A program made the position numbers and the translations under genes. The notes below the pieces were generated by a model, which was given only the letters and a program-made list of their open reading frames with translations, did not search any database and had not been told where the DNA came from. DNA of 64,000 bases, from contig NC_053037.3 of assembly GCF_002575655.3 (NCBI RefSeq), forward strand, positions 318,087,294-318,151,293, given 5' to 3'. Every line of letters starts with the position of its first letter. Within the stretch, counting starts at the first letter, position 1. This stretch comes from Aegilops tauschii subsp. strangulata (taxonomy: Eukaryota > Streptophyta > Magnoliopsida > Poales > Poaceae). Shown in pieces: positions 49,300 through 59,977 of this stretch.

Positions 49300-49317
49300 T
49301 CCCCGGCAACGGCGCTA
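49300..49317 (-). promoter_or_regulatory. Athila primer binding site (tRNA-Asp)
   Basis: Plus strand TCCCCGGCAACGGCGCTA; plant tRNA-Asp ends CCCCGGCAACGGCGCCA, so 17 of 18 bases pair. It lies 11 bases from the 5' LTR. Confidence 0.92.
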
Positions 49318-49328
49318 GAAAAGAGTCT

Positions 49329-50846
49329 TGATTACCCACAAGTATAGGGGATCTATCATAGTCCTTTCGATAAGTAAGAGTGTTGAACCCAACGAGGAGC
49401 AGAAGGAAATGATAAGCGGTTTTCAGCAAGGTATTCTCTGCAAGCACTGAAATAATAGGTAACAAATAGTTTTGTGATAGGATAATTTGTAACGAGCAAC
49501 AAGTAACAAAAGTAAATAAAGTGCAGCAAGGTGGCCCAATACTTTTTGTAGCAAAGGACAAGCCTGGACAAACTCTTATATAAAGAAAAGCGCTCCCGAG
49601 GACACATGGGAATTATCGTCAAGCTAGTTTTCATCACGTTCATATGATTCGCATTCGGTACTTTGATAATTTGATATGTGGGTGGACCGGTGCTTGGGTG
49701 CTGCCCTTACCTGGGCGAGCATCCACTTATGATTAACCTCTATTTCAAGCATCCGCAACTACAACAAAATTATTAAGGTAAACCTAACCATAGCATGAAA
49801 CATATGGATCCAAATCAGCCCCTTACGAAGCAACGCATAAACTAGGGTTTAAGCTTTTGTCACTCTAGCAACCCATCATCTACTTATTACTTCCCAATGC
49901 CTTCCTCTAGGCCCAAATAATGGTGAAGTGTTATGTAGTCGACGTTCACATAACACCACTAGAGGATAGACAACATACATCTCATCAAAATATCGCACGA
50001 ATACCAAATTCACATGACTACTAATAGCGAGACTTCTCCCATGTCCTCAGGAACAAACGTAACTACTCACAAAGCATATTCATGTTCATAATCAGAGGGG
50101 CATTAATATGCATATAGGATCTGAACATATGATCTTCCACCAAATAAACTAACTAGCATCAATTACAAGGAGTAATCAACACTACTAGCAACCTACAGGT
50201 ACCAATCCCGGACTTGGAGACAAGAATTGGATACAAGAGATGAACTAGGGTTTGAGAGGAGATGGTGTTGGTGAAGATGTTGATGGAGATTGCCCTCTCC
50301 CGATGAGAGGAGCGTTGGTGATGGCAATGGCGATGATTTCCCCCTCCCGGAGGGAAGTGTCCCCGGCAGAACAGCTCTGCCGGAGCCCTAGATTGGTTCC
50401 GCTAAGGTTCCACCTCGTGGCGGCGGAGTCTCGTCCCGAAAGCTTGCTTATGATTTTTCTTCAGACGAAAGACTTCATATACCAGAAGATGGGCACCGGA
50501 GGGCCAACAGGGGGCCCACGAGGCAGGGGGCGTGCCCTGGGGGTAGGGCGCACCCCCACCCTCGTGGCCCGGTGGGGCCCCCCTGACGTACTTCTTCCGC
50601 TCAATATTTTTTATTATTTCCAAAAATAAATTTCATGGAGTTTCAGGACTTTTGGAGTTGTGCAGAATAGGTCTCTAATATTTGCTCCTTTTCCAGCCCA
50701 GAATTCCAGCTGCCGGCATTCTCCCTCCTTATGAAAACCTTGTAAAATAAGAGAGAATAGGCATAAGTATTGTGACATAATGTGTAATTACAGTCCATAA
50801 TGCAATAAATATCGATATGAAAGCATGATGCAAAATGGGCGTATCA
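49329..50846 (-). repeat. Athila 5' LTR (1518 bp)
   Basis: Plus-strand ends TGATTACCC and GGGCGTATCA, followed by ATCGC. Paired with 40554-42072. Confidence 0.97.
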
Positions 50847-50894
50847 ATCGCCCACAACTCTTTGTATTCTACTCGTGCATATCATCTACGCATA

Positions 50895-50912
50895 GACCTG
50901 GCTCGGATGCCA
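50895..50912 (-). promoter_or_regulatory. Angela primer binding site (tRNA-iMet)
   Basis: The minus strand reads TGGCATCCGAGCCAGGTC, close to the usual Copia TGGTATCAGAGC primer site; one base separates it from the LTR. Confidence 0.88.
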
Positions 50913-50913
50913 C

Positions 50914-51337
50914 TGTTGGGGAATGTAGCATGCAATTTCAAAAAAATTCCTACGATCACGCAAGATCTATCTAGGAGATGCATAGCAACGAGAGGGGGCG
51001 AGTGTGTCCACATACCCTCGTAGACCGAAAGCGGAAGCATTAGTTTAACGCGGTTGATGTAGTCGAACGTCTTCACGATCCAACTGATCAAGTACCGAAC
51101 GTACAGCACCTCCGAGTTCAGCACACGTTCAGCTCGATGACGTCCCTCGAACTCTTGATCCAGCAAAGTGTTGAGGGAGAGTTTCGTCAGCACGACGGCA
51201 TGCTGACGGTGATGGTGATGTGATCCACGCAGGGCTTCGCCTAAGCACTACGACAATATGATCGGAGGAGTAAACTATGGAGGGGGGCACCGCACACGGC
51301 TAAGAGAACAATTGATGTGTGTTCTAGCGGTGCCCCC

Positions 51338-51393
<56 letters not shown>

Positions 51394-52685
51394 TTGGAGG
51401 GGAGGAGAGGCAGCCAAGGGGCGCCCCAAGGGGGGAACCAACTTGGACTCCTAGCCTAGTCGCCCCCCTAACTTCTTACGGAGGGAGAAAGGGGGAAGGA
51501 GAGGGAGAGGGGGAAGGAAAGGGGGTCGTGCCCCCTCCCCTTGTCCAATTCGGACTGCCCATGGGGGGCGTGCGCCACTCCTTGTGGGCTGCCCTCTCTC
51601 TCCCCTATGGCCCATAGTGGCCCATTACTTCCCCCGGGGGTTCCGGTAACCCCTCGGTACTCCAATAAATATCTGAATTACTCTGAAACCATTCCGGTGT
51701 CCGAATACTATCATCCAATATATCAATCTTTGCCTCTCGACCATTTCGAGACTCCTCATCATGTCCGTGATCTCATCCTGGACTCCAAACAATCTTCGGT
51801 CACCAAAAGACATAACTCATAATACAAATCATCATCGAACGTTAAGCGTGCGGACCCTACAGGTTCGAGAACTATGTAGACATGACCGAGACACATCTCT
51901 GATCAATAACCAACAGCGGAACCTGGATGCTCATATTGGTTCCTACATATTCTACGAAGATCTTTATCGGTCAAACTGCATTGACGACATACGTCATTCC
52001 CTTTGTCATCGGTATGTTACTTACCCGAGATTCGATCGTCGGTATCCTCATACCTAGTTCAATCTCGTTACCGGCAAGTCTCTATACTCGTTCCGTAATG
52101 CATCATCCCGCAACTAACTCATTATTCACATTGCTTGCAAGGCTTATAGTGATGTGCATTACCGAGAGGGCCCAGAGATACCTCTCCGATACTCGGAGTG
52201 ACAAATCCTAATCTCGATCTATGCCAACCCAACAAACACCTTCGGAGACACCTGTAGAGCATCTTTATAATCACCCAGTTACGTTGTGACGTTTGATAGC
52301 ACACAAGGTGTTCCTCCGGTATTCGGGAGTTGCATAATCTCATAGTCAAAGGAATATGTATAAGTCATGAAGAAAGCAATAGCAATAAAACTTAACGATC
52401 ATTATGCTAAGCTAACGGATGGGTCTTGTCCATCACATCATTCTCTAATGATGTGATCCCGCTCATCAAATGACAACACATGTCTATGGTCAGGAAACTT
52501 AACCATCTTTGATTAACGAGCTAGTCAAGTAGAGGCATACTAGGGACACTTTGTTTTGTCTATGTATTCACACATCTATCAAGTTTCCGGTTAATACAAT
52601 TCTAGCATGAATAATAAACATTAATCATGATATAAGGAAATATAAATAACAACTGTATTATTGCCTCTAGGGCATATTTCCTTCA
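50914..52685 (-). repeat. Angela 5' LTR (1772 bp)
   Basis: Plus-strand ends TGTTGGGGAAT and TTTCCTTCA. It is longer than the 3' LTR mainly because of the AT run at 51341-51391. Confidence 0.95.
51341..51391 (-). promoter_or_regulatory. Expanded AT microsatellite at the Angela TATA box
   Basis: 25 AT units plus one base, at the exact place where the 3' LTR has a short TATATATA (25623-25631). On the minus strand it lies between CCTCCAACC and GAAGGGGGC in both LTRs. Confidence 0.9.
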
Positions 52686-52690
52686 AGATG

Positions 52691-53454
52691 GATCTTCTTG
52701 TGAGGGGTCTTGATGATATCCCGCAGGATCTTCTCACATGGAGGTCTGAACTCCATGGGAGTGGTAGTTTCTCTCTCTCTCTCAAGAGTAGAGGTAGGTA
52801 GGAGCAAAGCTCACATACAAATGAGCTATCATATTTGCTAACCCTAGCTAGGAGGAGGGGTGGTCTATTTATAGTCTAAGCCACAAAGGGGTAAGTGGGA
52901 AAGGGAGATACATGGGCCTATGTCCTGACTCTACGCGCAGGCAGGCATCGGATGTCCGGGGCACGGGCCAGATGTTCGGCTTGGAACATGGCCATTCCAG
53001 TCTTCTCTGGATACGCCTCTACTGGATTTCCGGGACGGGTGCCCGATGTCCGGGCGTTGCTGAGGCGCTGGATGTCCGGCCGCTGATGCTGTTGGCCGTT
53101 TGTTGGGGTAGCTCCTGTGCGGCTGCCCAGGCGCCAGATGTCCGGCCTCCAGCCCGGATGTCCGGCCGCTGTAGCTTCAGCAGCTCCGTTTTCTTCCGTT
53201 GTCTCTTCCAGGCTTCCCTCATGGATGGTGTAGTTGTTCCTTGGCGCTTGCACTCCTCCTCGTCGTCCGTGAAGCTCCAACAATACCTATGCATGCACAC
53301 GAGAGGGGTGTCAAATAGTATACCATCCTCGAAAGGGTCAAGTGAGCACGTGTAAAGGAGATGATTCATTTTTATGTATGTGAAGTAGATGTCGCACGTG
53401 TCACTCACCAAACGGACTCTTGACATGGTGATGTCCATAGGATGCTCCACATCA
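52691..53454 (-). repeat. Element E 3' LTR, inner part
   Basis: Continues 25195 after the Angela insertion and ends CTCCACATCA. TATA box (minus) at 52865-52874 (CTATAAATAG). It holds six GATGTCCGG-like motifs at 52948-53165. The minus-strand reading frame from 53879 passes through it to 53019. Confidence 0.92.
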
Positions 53455-55553
53455 TCTCCCCCCCCTTGGGAAAGATCCGACCTCGGATCAAAAACCAAAT
53501 CACCATGGGAAAGAGATGTCTTTGCCGTGTATAAGTGGACGTTCACCAAGTACTCATCATCTTCAAGCTCGCAATGGGCACTCTCCAATGTCGCATCGTC
53601 CAGTGATTCCTTCAAAAGGAGTAAAGACAACAAACACTTGGAAAAACAAATGTGGTTAGCGTTAGTGCAAAACCAAGCATTCAAGAGGTGATTCACCAAA
53701 CAAGTGTTGTCATCATGCATAGCATAAGGTGTGACAAAGGATTGTGACATGGCATGTAAGCAAATCAAGCGAGCACAAGCAAAGATGTCACGGGGACAAG
53801 AATGCATATGTGAGGTGGTGATGCAAATATGTGTGTCAAGAGGATAAGAATCTACCTCATTGTCATAGCAATCATGCATAAAGCGCTAGACAAATGGTTT
53901 ACGGTAGGCATAAGAATCATTCACAACACCAAGTAAAATGAAGTGTCTAAACACATGGGACAAGTACAAGACAATCCAAGCATAACGTGCATGGGGTGTA
54001 GTGAATATAGTGTGGCACTCAACACAATAGAAAGAGCAATTGTTCATCATGTGTGAGGCAATCAAGTCAATCATGTGACAAGCAATGGGACATGGCATAT
54101 GTGAAGAAATGACATTGGTACAACCAACCATATGATAGGAAAAAGTGATGCAAGAATTGAATGCAACACACAAGGTATATATGTAATGAGGCATGGCAAT
54201 GTGGCAATCATGAGTGAAAGCAATATCTCGAATGTGCATGCAAATGGTGCAAGCAACACATGAAGTATGATCCACAATATTGATGCTCATGGTTTGGGGA
54301 TTATCAAAAGAGAAAGATATCACCTTGAAAGCATGTCCTTGTGTGTTCTTCACAATACTGAAGCGGAAGCAAATGCGGTGCAGAAGGAAGTTGTGGTAGA
54401 ATGTATGAGGCTCGCTCTCAACAGCTCGAATGGTCAACTCACATGAAGTGGAAGTCAACACAAAGTCCAAGTATCCTAGACATGCACACAACAAAACAAA
54501 GAACGTATGCGCGTGGTAGATAAACACACCATCCATCATGATGGTTCTCTTCTCTTGCACATAACCATTAGAGGCACAAGTGCATGAATAATATGATGCA
54601 ATAGTGGCTATATTCATGGCACTAGGTATATGGTGCAAAGAGGTAAGATAACCATGCTTCACAAGAAATATGTCAAAATCTCCAAATATATGCGAGAATG
54701 CTATGGGGGCAATCTCATTAGCAAGAGTTAAGTCATTGTTGCATTCAATACATGGTAAATCATCTATCATGATAGAGGCAACACGTGGAGATATATGACA
54801 AGAAGCAATAACAATCATGTGCAAAGCATGTAGATGGTTGTCATCAACCACATGAAATGAGAAATTATGAATCATTGGTGATGCAACATAAGCAAGAATA
54901 TCAATCATGTCGTGCAAACTAGTGGAGCGAAGATGCAACACACTAGAGGAAATTATGGCAATCATGTCATGTGAGCAAATAGTAGATATAGGCAATCCAC
55001 ATGACATATTGCAAGCACGAACACAAAGCAAGATCATAGTCAAAGTATCATCATAGGTATGGGTCACAAAGAAAACATGGAAATAACAAGGGGTATCTCC
55101 ACCAAGCTTGCAAATACACATACAAGTACTAGAATCATGGATCATGTGAAATGCAAAGCATGGGTCACAAATGCATGGCAAAGGAATAGTAATGAGCATA
55201 TCATGCAAAGTGAACATGGCAATATGGGCAAAGGATATATAATGGACAATAACCCATAACCATGTGAGGGCCATGTAGAAGAAATGTGCGAAGTCTTTGC
55301 CCGAAGAGAGCGGTGGGAAAGACAATCCACGGGATCCCAAGTCATTGTTGCTCTCTAGAGCTCTTTTTGTCAACTCATGGGATTGTGAGGTTGACATGTA
55401 TTCATGGGTACCTACACAACAAATACACAAACGGAAGAAATTGTGTGTGTGGTAAATGTACACATCATCCATCATGATGTGCATGTGCACGTGTGAGTTA
55501 GCACAAGATAAGCAGTGCTCAAAGAAATTTGGCATGGTATAAGAACATGTCAT
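53019..55553 (-). pseudogene. Element E long Cys/His/Met-rich reading frame, crosses the polypurine tract into the 3' LTR
   Basis: One frame from 55553 to TAG/TGA at 53019, with a single in-frame TAG at 53886-53888. It is rich in Cys, His, Met, Ile and Asp and has no enzyme motif I know. Residues 26-68 and 338-380 (counted from 55553) are a repeat: both 43 long with 24 identities, beginning IMMDDVYIYH and IMMDGVFIYH and ending RALES and RAVES. Past the stop the frame runs through the polypurine tract (53455-53467) and 145 codons of the LTR. Function unknown. The upstream frame at 55519-56298 ends with another copy of the same repeat start. Confidence 0.6.
53455..53467 (-). promoter_or_regulatory. 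Element E polypurine tract
   Basis: Minus strand AAGGGGGGGGGAGA-like run directly before the LTR start TGATG. It also encodes Gln-Gly-Gly-Gly of the reading frame. Confidence 0.85.
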
Positions 55554-56298
55554 CCATCATGAAAGAATATTTGTTATGTATGACACAATGGGGACACAAA
55601 TTGAGCATACGAGTATATGGCACAACAATATCATTGTTATTCATTGGGAGCATATTGTGCACACAAGTATTGGGATCATGCAAAGGATGGGATTGATCAA
55701 AATCTCCTAAAATGTATAAGGAAACTATGGGGGTCTCCTCATGAGCAATATCAAAAACATCATACGGAGAATATTGACGACATCCAAAACAATGCATATC
55801 CGAAGCTAGGTGGTCATGGCATGGCATATGAGATAAATGATGCAAAGGGAGCATATCAATATCATCGCAAGAAAAACAAATGCCAATAACCATGGGCTTG
55901 TCATCAATGCCATATGTGCAAATTGGGTTTATTTTGATGGCATATGCATAGTTACTACGAAGAGATTGCAAATATGAAATATTGTTGATCTCATGCATAG
56001 CATATGACAAGTCAAGCGGATTGTCAAATATGATGTGACCTAAAGAATTGTCACAAGAAATCCTATGTAACATGGCATCACAACTAATAGTCTCCACATG
56101 GAAATCATCAAACTCATCATAAATGGGTAAATCATCGCATGGGGAAATCATACTAGCATGAAGCATGGTAATAGGTGGATCAACATCATGCAAGCAATCA
56201 ATCTCAAGATAGTCCACTAGTGGGACAAGAGCATCACCATAACCTATGTTACCTTTTTCATTCCACTCAAGTGGTGTAGGTGAGGTGGGAAAGACCAA
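55519..56298 (-). pseudogene. Element E reading frame, middle part
   Basis: 259 codons, acidic, with Asp/His/Cys-rich stretches (CDDLPIYDEFDDFHVETISC). The end, HEETPIVSLYILGDFD then FMMDDMFLYHA, parallels NEIAPIAFSHIFGDFD then IMMDGVFIYHA in the next frame, so the larger repeat spans about 130 residues. It overlaps both neighbours in other frames, which fits frameshifts in one original reading frame. Confidence 0.55.
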
Positions 56299-56972
56299 AT
56301 GGTGGTCAATATCATCATCTTGATGGAACCATGTGGGGTTGCATCATATTCCACCATGGCCATCGTCTTGTCCAAAGGTAGGACGAAGTCGTCGTGTATC
56401 AGCGCGTCATCATATATGGTAGAGGTTAAGTCGTTAAAAATCATAGCGGCCTCACATGCCCTATCAACTATCACACTCTCTCTATGTGGTGGCTCACTCA
56501 CTCCCTCAAAATAGGTGCACTCAAAGTCACATATGGTGGAGTCACTCATCTCACTCAAGTGGTAGGGGTTGTGGCTCTCCTCACATGGGAATTGGGGCAA
56601 CACATCATATATGGGGCTAGTGGTGAAGTCACTCTCACTCTCAATATGGTGGCACAAGTCACTCAAGTCACCATACGTCGCCGTGGTCGAAGGGAAAATC
56701 CCATGCTCAACCATCTCGTCGGCGTCGCCATGGATGAAGGCTGAAGATGGCACATCATCACTCTCGCCTCCTAAGATGGAAGCATCATCCTTTCTCGTCA
56801 CCGTGTCGTTAGCCTCCAAAGCTTGGTCCTCGAATGGCTCCGTAGTCGTAGTCGTCGTCGCACCATCTTGAAAAGGAGTCGGAGTAGACTCGACATCATC
56901 AATGCCACAAAGAGGAATGGCGGTGGAGTCAAACTTGGGAGCGTCGTCTTGGAGCTCATCAGGCTTGGACAT
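56244..56972 (-). pseudogene. Element E reading frame, acidic part after gag
   Basis: 242 codons, strongly acidic and Thr/Ser-rich (MSKPDELQDDAPKFDSTAIP at the start). It follows the gag-like frame directly in another frame. No known domain. Likely a linker region of the E polyprotein. Confidence 0.5.
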
Positions 56973-57955
56973 CTTGGTGGTACTATCCTCATGCTCGTTG
57001 TCGTGGATCTTGGTCGTCGCGAAGTGTGCTTGGGTGGAGAAGCCTTAGCCTTCATGAGTTCTTGTTCTGCCTTGAGAGCACCAATGTAGTTGTTGTCGAG
57101 GGACTTGTAGTTCTCGAGGAAGATCGTCTTGTAGATGTCGTTGTTCAATCCCATCATGAAGTGGAACTTCATCAAAATGGGGTTGTCCACGCCGGCTCAT
57201 CGCAAGGCTTTCTTCATCTCGTGGAAGTACTTGTCGAGGGACTTGGATCCTTGGATGGTGTTCTCCAATTGGCATTGAAGTTGTTCCGTGTAGGTGGGAG
57301 GCACGAACTCTCGCCGCAAAGCTCTCTTCGTCTTGGGCCAACTCATGTCATATCTCTCCGAATGTGTGTGAAGCCACCATGCCGACGCATAGTCGTGGAA
57401 GTTTGTTGTGGCGCACGTAACTTAATCTTCGGGGAGAACTTGATGTAGCTTGAGGTAGTCGTCCATTAAGCGCTCCCACTCGAGATACTCCTCGGGTTCT
57501 TGAGTCCCATAGAAAGGAATCTTGTGGTCAGTGTCGAGGTCGTAGTAGCTTGTGGAAGTCGCAGACTTGAGCTTGGGGAGCTTCTTTTGAGTGTAGTCTT
57601 GGGGTGCTTGTTGGCAAAGATGTCGTATGTCCGTACGCGAAGATGCCTTGAAGTCACTTGGCGAAGATGCCAAGGGAGATGGTGAAGTCATTGAGCGATA
57701 GTTGGTGTTGAGCTCTTGACCTTCACGTTTTTGTTGGTGATGGTGTCGATGCCGATGTGACCTTGACGGAGATGATAGCTTGGAAGCATGTGTACTTGAG
57801 CGTCTTCTCAAAGATGAGGGAGATCGCTTGTAGGACTTGATGAGGGCTTTGATCTCCTCCATTTGAGCATCCATCTTGGCGTCCAAGTTGTTTTTCATGG
57901 CACCAAACTCGTCGTTGTTGTTGTAGACCGAAGGTGGTGTGCTTTGCCTATCCAT
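56798..57955 (-). pseudogene. Element E gag-like domain, two in-frame stops
   Basis: ATG at 57955 (MDRQSTPPS) is preferred over the one at 58042 because the sequence becomes gag-like only from there. The frame has a coiled-coil-like start, a Ser/His/Arg-rich stretch, then the retrotransposon gag core: IPFYGTQEPEEYLEWERLM, ASAWWLHTHSERYD, RREFVPPTYTEQL, SLDKYFHEMKKAL, GLNNDIYKT. Stops at 57422-57424 (TAA) and 57197-57199 (TGA, where CGA is expected). The frame is lost near 57000. It would build the particle, so E could be carried by a partner element. Confidence 0.75.
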
Positions 57956-58042
57956 CACAAGACTCGAGTAGAGGTGAGTAGGAAATGAGATAAACAATAC
58001 CAGGCTACCTTTTCCCAAAGTTGAGGATGTATCCTGTTTCAC

Positions 58043-59957
58043 TCAATGTGAAATGAAAGAATAGTGGAATTGGTACCGGACTTGCTCACTCACACCTACA
58101 AAGTAAAGCTTATGGAGTAGCTCGGTGAGGATAGTGGCACAAAAATTTGATGCAAAATGTTAGCAAGAGTCAATAATGTTGAAAGATATTCACAAATTCG
58201 CAAGTGAAACAAGTAGACCAATAGCAAAGAATGGCACATGGAAACACACACACGGATAGATAAATGGGGTCGTGCAACCAAGGAGTGAGCACAAAATGTG
58301 GAATCCACGGAAAACGCTCGTGTTGCACAACTCAAGAGAGACGCTAGCACGATTGCTCAATAGGGGGATATGACACTTGTGCACAACCTATAAGATGCAA
58401 GATGTATCAACTTCTATCCCAAGTATGCTATGTATGTATGGTTCTCGGTGTTCCTCTCAAGATGATCCATGATGATCGGATATGACAATCTTATGTGCAA
58501 TGTGGTATGATGCAATGGCTATTGCTTACAAGCTTCTTTGCTCTCTTTTGCTTAAAAGCTTATTCTTTTTTATGGTCACTATGCAAAGTGCACAAGCCAA
58601 GATAGCAATTGTGTATATCTGGGAACAATTTTGTGACACAAGAGATGATATGATGGCAAGATGACACCAATATGATATGGTATGTATGCAATGGAAGGTG
58701 TAGATCGATGATCACTAATGTGCACAAGTAACGTTGCCAGCAATACTCAAAGGCTAGTCTCGATAGGCAAGTGATGCAAAATGGGCTAGGGGTTATCAAT
58801 ACAATGGCAAGAAGAATGTACAATGATGGAATACCACAATAGCAGGATGATATAGAGGTTACCGTCTTGCTTACGGTTAGGGTGTCAAAATGGTGAAGGT
58901 GGTCGATGTGGAATCCTTAGCGAAGTTGAGTGGCGGTGTTGTCCATGTCGAACCGTTCCTAGTTAGCCGAAACACCTTAGGAAATGGCAAAACCGCAAAC
59001 TCAAAATCTCAAAGGCAAATGTCAAATGGTGGTAGCAGGAAAGCGGTGGTGGTTGCCAAAGTATTGGTGGAAAGCCGATCAAAATGGGTTATGGTGATGG
59101 AAGGGTATGATGGGCTATACACGGTGTCGGAGTTGAAAGCACCGTCCCTAAGTAGCCGAAACACCTTAGGAGACACAACTCACAACCAAACAAAATTGGA
59201 TTAGGTTGCGGTGGCGGAAGTCTATGGTGGGCAAGCCTATGCGGAAGTTATGGTGGTGGTTGATGAAGAAACAACCATCCCTAAGTATCCTAAACACCTT
59301 AGGAGACTCGAATCACAACTCAAACAACCTCAAATGCTAAGGGGAACAAAATGGGTTAGGTTGCGGAAGTCGGTGGTGGTAATGCGGATGATATGGTGGA
59401 AGCCCTAGACAAAAATGCCAAAGTTCCAAAACTTTTATGGAGTCAAATGATTTTTTTAGTATTTTTGTGGGATGGGGGATGTCAATAGCTTCAAAATGAA
59501 CTAAAGAACGTCAAAATCGGACTCCGGATGAATTAGTTATGGACAAAACGGTGAAACGAGGAAGGCTGAATTCCCAGGGGTCGGACATCCGGGGGTGGGG
59601 GCCGGATGTCCGGGGGCTGTCTATCCAGAGAGCCATGATTTTGCGCTCCAGGAGCCAGATGTCCGGCTAGGGGTCCGGATGTCCGGCCTGACGTTTCCAG
59701 ATCTCGTTTGGGGCGGAAATTGATGGTTCCAAAGGCAAAATTGGACGGATTTTGTGGATGGAAAGGGTGGGAAAGATGGGGGAAAGCTAGATCCACTCGA
59801 AACCAAGAAAATCCATGGATCAAATTCAACAAAACATCATCAAACCAACAAATCAAAAACAAATTGGGGCTATTTTTGGTGGGGATTTTCAAAATTGGGG
59901 AAGAACACAACAAAATTTGGCTAGAGAACGGGGGTAGGGGCTCCAAATTCATGATCA
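58043..59957 (-). other. Element E leader with three hairpin repeats
   Basis: About 1.9 kb between gag and the primer site, no convincing frame. Three 24-base inverted motifs, CCTAAG ... CTTAGG with a 12-base loop, lie at 58958-58981 (imperfect), 59147-59170 and 59280-59303. Four GATGTCCGG-type motifs lie at 59582-59685. A packaging or dimer signal would be expected in a leader, but that is speculation. Confidence 0.6.
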
Positions 59958-59960
59958 ACG

Positions 59961-59975
59961 TGGCTCATGATACCA
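59961..59975 (-). promoter_or_regulatory. Element E primer binding site (tRNA-iMet-like)
   Basis: The minus strand reads TGGTATCATGAGCCA, two bases from the 5' LTR, like the tRNA-iMet site TGGTATCAGAGC with one extra T. Confidence 0.7.
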
Positions 59976-59977
59976 TA

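Larger units (their letters stand above)
40554..50846 (-). mobile_element. Complete Athila-type gypsy retrotransposon (10.3 kb)
   Basis: Ends TGATGACCC and GGGCGTATCA, with perfect duplications ATCGC (40549-40553 and 50847-50851). On the minus strand: 5' LTR 49329-50846, tRNA-Asp primer site, gag-protease, pol, integrase, an extra coiled-coil frame, polypurine tract, 3' LTR 40554-42072. Gag and integrase sequences and the Asp primer fit the Athila clade (Sabrina/WHAM-like, from memory; I cannot choose). In the first 330 bases the LTRs differ at about ten sites, so it is not brand new. Two breaks make it non-functional. Confidence 0.95.
25196..52685 (-). mobile_element. Angela-type Copia retrotransposon with three nested insertions
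   Basis: Ends TGTTGGGGAAC and TTTCCTTCA (plus strand), with perfect duplications AGATG (25191-25195 and 52686-52690). The coding strand is minus: 5' LTR 50914-52685, primer site 50895-50912, leader, gag at 39387, pol fragments to 26960, polypurine tract, 3' LTR 25196-26911. Inserted in it are the Athila element (40554-50846, in the leader), a gypsy solo LTR (34353-38481, in protease) and a CACTA element (27190-31518, in RNase H). Many stops and frameshifts make it dead. Copia order (integrase before reverse transcriptase) is clear. Confidence 0.95.

Noticed and set aside
49300..49317. tRNA-Asp-like sequence as a tRNA gene
   Set aside because: Only the 3' acceptor and T-arm end matches; it is the primer binding site next to the LTR.
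51241..51441. Frame with alternating Tyr-Ile
   Set aside because: It is only the translation of the AT microsatellite at the LTR promoter.
52940..53170. Regular short repeats as a possible CRISPR-like array
   Set aside because: Spacing is uneven, words are nine bases long, and the setting is a plant LTR.
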